DNA of 64,000 nt. Source: Juglans regia. Taxonomy: Eukaryota > Streptophyta > Magnoliopsida > Fagales > Juglandaceae. How positions within the stretch are numbered: the stretch's first letter is position 1; every line of letters begins with the position of its first letter. The position numbers were made by a program, and so were the translations under genes. The notes under the pieces are model-generated. The model did no database searches. It was not told where the DNA came from and saw nothing but the letters and a program-made list of their open reading frames with translations. The stretch covers positions 5,960,243-6,024,242 of the forward strand of contig NC_049907.1 in the NCBI RefSeq assembly GCF_001411555.2, written 5' to 3'. This document shows positions 60,051 through 64,000 of the stretch, piece after piece.

Positions 60051-61655
60051 GCTTTGTAAAGTTCCCATGCAGCAGTGAAACGCCCAACATCTTTACTGGA
60101 ATCAGAGTATCCAACCATACTTTCCTATGCTCCTCAAAGATTCATGGGAAATTTCTGAAATTAATCAAAAAATATTTGGATATATCGAAAGGATACCGCT
60201 TGATGGCCATTATGATTTTCTATGATGTGCTCTATATATATACCAATCAATTGATAATAATCTCGTGATCACCGCTCCAGCTCCTCTCAAGTACTTCACA
60301 GTTTCAAACAGAGGAACCACTCGAAGCCTATTCAGAATGTACATGAACCTTATGAGAATTAACTGTTGCAAGTTCAGTATGAAAAGCACATGTATGTGAC
60401 CCAGAGACATAATAAAACATTTTAACAAACTATATAACATAGATTTGATCCTTGCTACGTACCCATCTTCTAATCATTTTATAATGGGATGATCAACATT
60501 TGGTGTCTACACATAACAAGCATGTTGGGTGTGTTGTGCAGGTGGATTCACAAATCATCAAGCATGATTAACACAAATCATGGAAACTATGATTCCATGT
60601 CCAAACTAGACTAATTTTCATAACAGAATGCAAAACAAAATTATAGAATTTGTTTCATGGGCTTCCAAATTTATCCTATAATTCTGAACAAACAAATTTA
60701 AAATTACAATTTAACAGGAGCTAACAACATCGAGGGGTGCGATCTTACGTTCCGCCAGGACATGGTCTTCCTAATTCCCCACTAACAGCAAGTCTTACAT
60801 CTTTCTGCAAAAGCGAAGAAGCAAGGACATCGCTTGCCTGGATTTTACAAAAAAAAAGACAAACTGTCAATTAAATATTTTTTTCATCATTGAACTTATA
60901 CATCATAAAACTAGTAGTAATTGATCATACATTTAAAGCCATAGAAATCACATAGGCTCCAAGTGAATCACTTCCAAGCTCAGCAGCTACACGAAAGGTG
61001 TCTAGGACTTCTTTAACATCAGGAGCAACCTGAAAGACCCAAGTGAGAGTAGGTATAGAAATTCACCAAATCAAAAAAATTAATTGAATGATAAAAGCAA
61101 CAAATGCTTTGCATCAATCCTAAAAACAATACATGGTATGAAATCTCAAAAATCACATTAAATTGCAGCAAAAATTAGTGGAAAGCCAATGCATGGAAAA
61201 ATTGGAATAGAGGAAAGATCTGTTTTTAAGCAATACTTCTGCTACAATTATCCATTTTCCTATTTGTTTCAAAAGAGGCACATTAATATTTTTCCAATTC
61301 CATTTAGATTTTATTCTGCATAATCCATCAATGAAAAACTATCTAAATACCAAATCTCAATACTTTGGGGAACTGGTGGCCTCTCTCCCCTTCCAGCTCT
61401 CTCCTTGTTAAAAATTCCATTTATCTTTCTGTCATCCCACTCACTGTATGTAACGTATCCAAATATCTGGTTATTGCATCTAGTTTATCGGCATGTCTAC
61501 CAGATTCCTGGAACATTGCAAAGTTTATTTTTAACATAGATTAATAAGCAGAAACACGAGGTATAACCATATACTCAAAGCACACGTACCTGACACAAGT
61601 CGAGCTTCATCAAGCATTGTCGTGTCAATACATGATGCTTCAGGTTGTGATTCTG
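60051..61655 (-). pseudogene. Bacterial-type PEP carboxylase (PPC4-like) fragment
   Basis: Five minus-strand exon blocks encode the middle of phosphoenolpyruvate carboxylase: about 61655-61590 (ASCIDTTMLDEARLVS); 61029-60931 (VLDTF, AELGSDSLGAYVISMA); 60837-60749 (ASDVLA, VRLAVSGELGRPCPGG); 60327 to about 60190 (LRVVPLFETVKYLRGAGA, LLSIDWY); and about 60118-60051 ([22 protein letters not shown]). Splice sites around blocks 2-4 are intact (GTATG, GTAAG; CAG, TAG). Wording such as AELGSDSLGAY and SGELGRPCPGG and the small exons point to the plant bacterial-type isoform (PPC4) rather than the plant-type enzymes. Faults: a TA-repeat frameshift after DWY (about 60240-60225), Ser for Gly in GYSDSGKD, and no N-terminal third or downstream FHGRGG and C-terminal parts. 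PPC4 normally modulates plant-type PEPC in a hetero-complex; this copy cannot. Confidence 0.85.
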
Positions 61656-62430
61656 TCCAAGCCAAACAATTTGGCCTAAGCCATTATCTATTGGTAAACA
61701 CCTTTTGTTAATTAAGATTAATTCTGTGTGACAGCTTTATTGCAATATATAGAGATATGCCGCATGTTTTTATCGTTGGATTTCCTTAATGAATGTAAGT
61801 TACGTTGCCCAAAAAAATATTATCAATTAAGAATAATATGCTCCTACACCTTGAGAAAAAGGTGTTTATATATTTGATAATTTACGCAGTAACTGATTGA
61901 TTTATTTCACTATGCAATTCCACCCAACCTTGCCATGAGTTCAAGTGAATGGCAGATGATATGAACTTAAATAGAGGAGCTTGCATGCATGTGTGAATGG
62001 CATCTGCCCATAATGATGTGTAAGAAACAATTAGGCTATTGGATTTATATTTGCTTCCCATTAATGCACCAGTGTATATATAACTACATTAATATACTGA
62101 TGAATCCCATACATTTGGATGAATGAATGTCATCTATATATTAATTTAGCTTTCTCAGTAGCCACCTAGACTTGTTGATGGGGATCGATGCATGTAGTTA
62201 ATGGTCATGAGATCAGTACAATTTTTTTCCTCTATGTTTCCTATTACAAATTACTTGAATTTATTTTAACAAAGTTAGTATATTATGTTAAAATAAATTC
62301 AGCATGTTTAGTTCAAACCAAAAATGATTGGGACCTATTTTGAAGAAAATGGTAGTGACTTATCAGTTGAAATGCCCAGGAATATCAAAGTTATATGGCC
62401 ACAACCAGACGTGGCAATCATTGAAAGTTT
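61656..62430. other. AT-rich spacer, nothing recognised
   Basis: No coding or repeat similarity noticed, apart from a 20-bp A-run at about 62439-62457 at its right border. Confidence 0.4.
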
Positions 62431-63078
62431 AGGAACAAAAAAAAAAAAAAAAAAAAAGAGACCCAAAACGATTATTGGGCAAAATATTGAAATTTTGGCT
62501 TTTGTGGCGATTAGCATATTCATTGGGAAAGGTAGTCCAAGTTGGATGGCATTTTTTGCGGCTAATATACATGGACGCAATAGTCTTTCTAGAACCAAAA
62601 AGTTTCTCAGCGTTTAGAAACTCGCCGCCATTGCGGCGAAAACATATGGACGCAATAACATTTTAAAGCCAAACTCCTTTTGAAGCGATTGCATTTTCGC
62701 TGCAAATACTAAAACGCGGTGAATTAGGTTGGCTGCCATGGGTTTTTCAAAACCGAAATTGCATTTACATCGATTTTAACATTCGTTGCAAAAATATATT
62801 AGCGGCGAATTATGTATTGTCAGCGACGATTTTTAACTGAATGGTAGTGTCTAGTTGCGGCGATATTTTGGGACTCATTGCGACTAACAAACATGCCAAT
62901 AACAGAGTTATTGCGGCGATTTTGGCCATCTGTTGCGGTAGAGCAGAAGTGAGTAAACAATAGCTACGAAGCTGCAGCGAACTTAAACTCGCTGGGAAAA
63001 TATAGAAGCGACGATTTACAGCATTATTGCGACGAAAATGGTCGATGCAAAAATGCTTTTTTGTTTTTTGGGGTAGTG
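62431..63078. mobile_element. CACTA-like right end abutting CYP79 unit 4
   Basis: Dense in GCGGCGA / TTCGCTGCAA words like the subterminal region of the CACTA at 40294. It ends TTTTTTGGGGTAGTG (complement CACTACCCC) exactly at 63078, where CYP79 exon 1 homology begins with CGA. The left terminus was not located, so the extent is uncertain. Confidence 0.6.
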
Positions 63079-64000
63079 CGAGGCTTCAAGTCAACAGCTT
63101 TGTTGCCGTGGGGAGATCAATGGAAGAAGATGAAAAAGTTGCTGGCTTCTTAGATAATTAACTCAACAACAACTCGATGGCTACTCAATGCAAGAATGCT
63201 CATGATGATCAGTCCATTAATGGTTCAGTTGTGGACGTGAGACTTGCTGCACGTCATTATTGTGGAAATGTCATCAGGAAGATGATATTCAACCAAAGGT
63301 TCTTTGGCAAAGGAAAGAAGGATGGAGGACCTGGAGTTGAGGAAGTAGAACACATTGAATCACTTTTCACCATGCTCTTCCATCTTAATGCATTTGCTTT
63401 GTCGGATTACCTGCAATGCTTAACAGCACTTGATTTAGATGGTCATGAGAAGACTGTAAGTGAGGCTATGAAGATCGTTACCAGTTATGCAGATCCGATC
63501 GTCGATGAGAGACTACAGCAACTGAGAGATGGGGAGAAGACGGAGGCTGAGGACTTGCTCGGCGCTTTCATTTAGGCAAAGGATTCTAATGGGAAGGCAG
63601 CTTTATAAGTGGAAGGGATCAAAGCTCAAATCATGCGTACGTCAAGATAAAATTGAATATTAATTAGAATACCTAATACCATGCATTTTATAATAACATT
63701 GCAAGATACTTCATGTCTTTCTCAAACCCTAGATAGTGTTTTCCTCTCCTATTTTAAATATCCACTAATATAAGTACTACTATTGTGGAAATATCTAAAT
63801 CTAAATATATATGATGGATATAAATCTCATCATGATTTAAACACTTATTCCTGGAAGTTTTTTGTTTTCTAAAAAAAAACACCATTAATAATAAGAGTTA
63901 ATTGGTTGATTATTTTCAATAACTAATATCTATTAATCATTTTTTTATGCGTGCAGGAACTGATGCTTGTAGCAGTGGATAATCCTTCCAACTGTATAGA
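63079..64000 (+). pseudogene. CYP79-like pseudogene, exon 1 remnant and start of exon 2 (unit 4)
   Basis: Exon 1 similarity runs from 63079 ([20 protein letters not shown]), equivalent to residue 145 of the intact copy, to about 63635. Exon 2 starts at 63957 after TGCGTGCAG (ELMLVAVDNPSNC) and runs off the window. Defects: TAG at 63151-63153, a deletion of about 54 bp (bounded by TCAAT in the intact copy) and a second smaller one before 63210, TAG at 63573-63575, and TAA at 63606-63608. The open stretch 63177-63575 ([29 protein letters not shown]) is inside this remnant. The donor side reads ATGCGTACGTCAAG, keeping a GT that the intact gene lacks. The first 144 codons are absent, cut by the CACTA end. 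Confidence 0.92.

Overview
This window is plant nuclear DNA: intron-split genes, long AT-rich stretches, and dense nested class I and class II transposons. The gene content (a CYP79 P450 cluster, a FAR1/FRS-type gene, fragments of bacterial-type PEP carboxylase, PP2C and RPA1) fits a woody eudicot. My guess is Fagales, perhaps Juglandaceae, but the sequence alone does not prove it. No bacterial-type features, tRNA, rRNA or CRISPR array was recognised.

CYP79 cluster. Remains of four tandem CYP79 (amino acid N-monooxygenase) units lie in the same orientation. Unit 1 (1-1481) is an exon 2 with one nonsense codon. Unit 2 (about 37630-39918) keeps only promoter and 3' flank, with no coding sequence. 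Unit 3 (promoter about 47231, CDS 48076-50021) is the only intact copy and appears to use a GC-AG intron. Unit 4 is split: promoter plus the first few codons (about 55600-56954), then, after 6.1 kb of foreign DNA, a decayed exon 1/exon 2 (63079 to the window end). A non-autonomous CACTA element sits at the same site in the 3' flanks of units 1 and 2, so it predates that duplication.

Central mobile block (about 19.1-35.5 kb). It reads as a Helitron-like element carrying a broken RPA1-like gene that is split by a 2.2-kb solo LTR (TSD TCTTG); then a reverse-strand Helitron (26396-28977, A/TC...CTAG/T ends) holding a PP2C exon; then a 6.5-kb Mutator-like element (28979-35514) with 9-bp target duplications TAAAGAGAT. 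The MULE carries a four-exon FAR1/FRS-type transposase gene (one in-frame TGA) and, convergent to it, an apparently intact two-exon gene for a 152-residue GRF-zinc-finger/coiled-coil/membrane protein. This transposase-plus-convergent-accessory layout resembles maize MuDR but with a different accessory protein, and is the most unusual thing here.

Other layout. 1.5-19 kb is a patchwork of CACTA, Ty3/gypsy LTR-gag fragments, a solo LTR (4872-7718, TSD TGCCT), an hAT-type element (7819-8497, TSD ATATTAAC), MITEs and pyrimidine-rich LTR-like DNA. 39.9-46.6 kb is a CACTA within a CACTA (TSDs ATT and AAA) with an LTR fragment inside. 50.3-55.6 kb is gypsy gag and LTR debris. 60.05-61.66 kb holds a reverse-strand five-exon remnant of bacterial-type PEP carboxylase (PPC4-like). 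Apart from the unit-3 CYP79 and possibly the two MULE genes, nothing looks able to encode a full protein.
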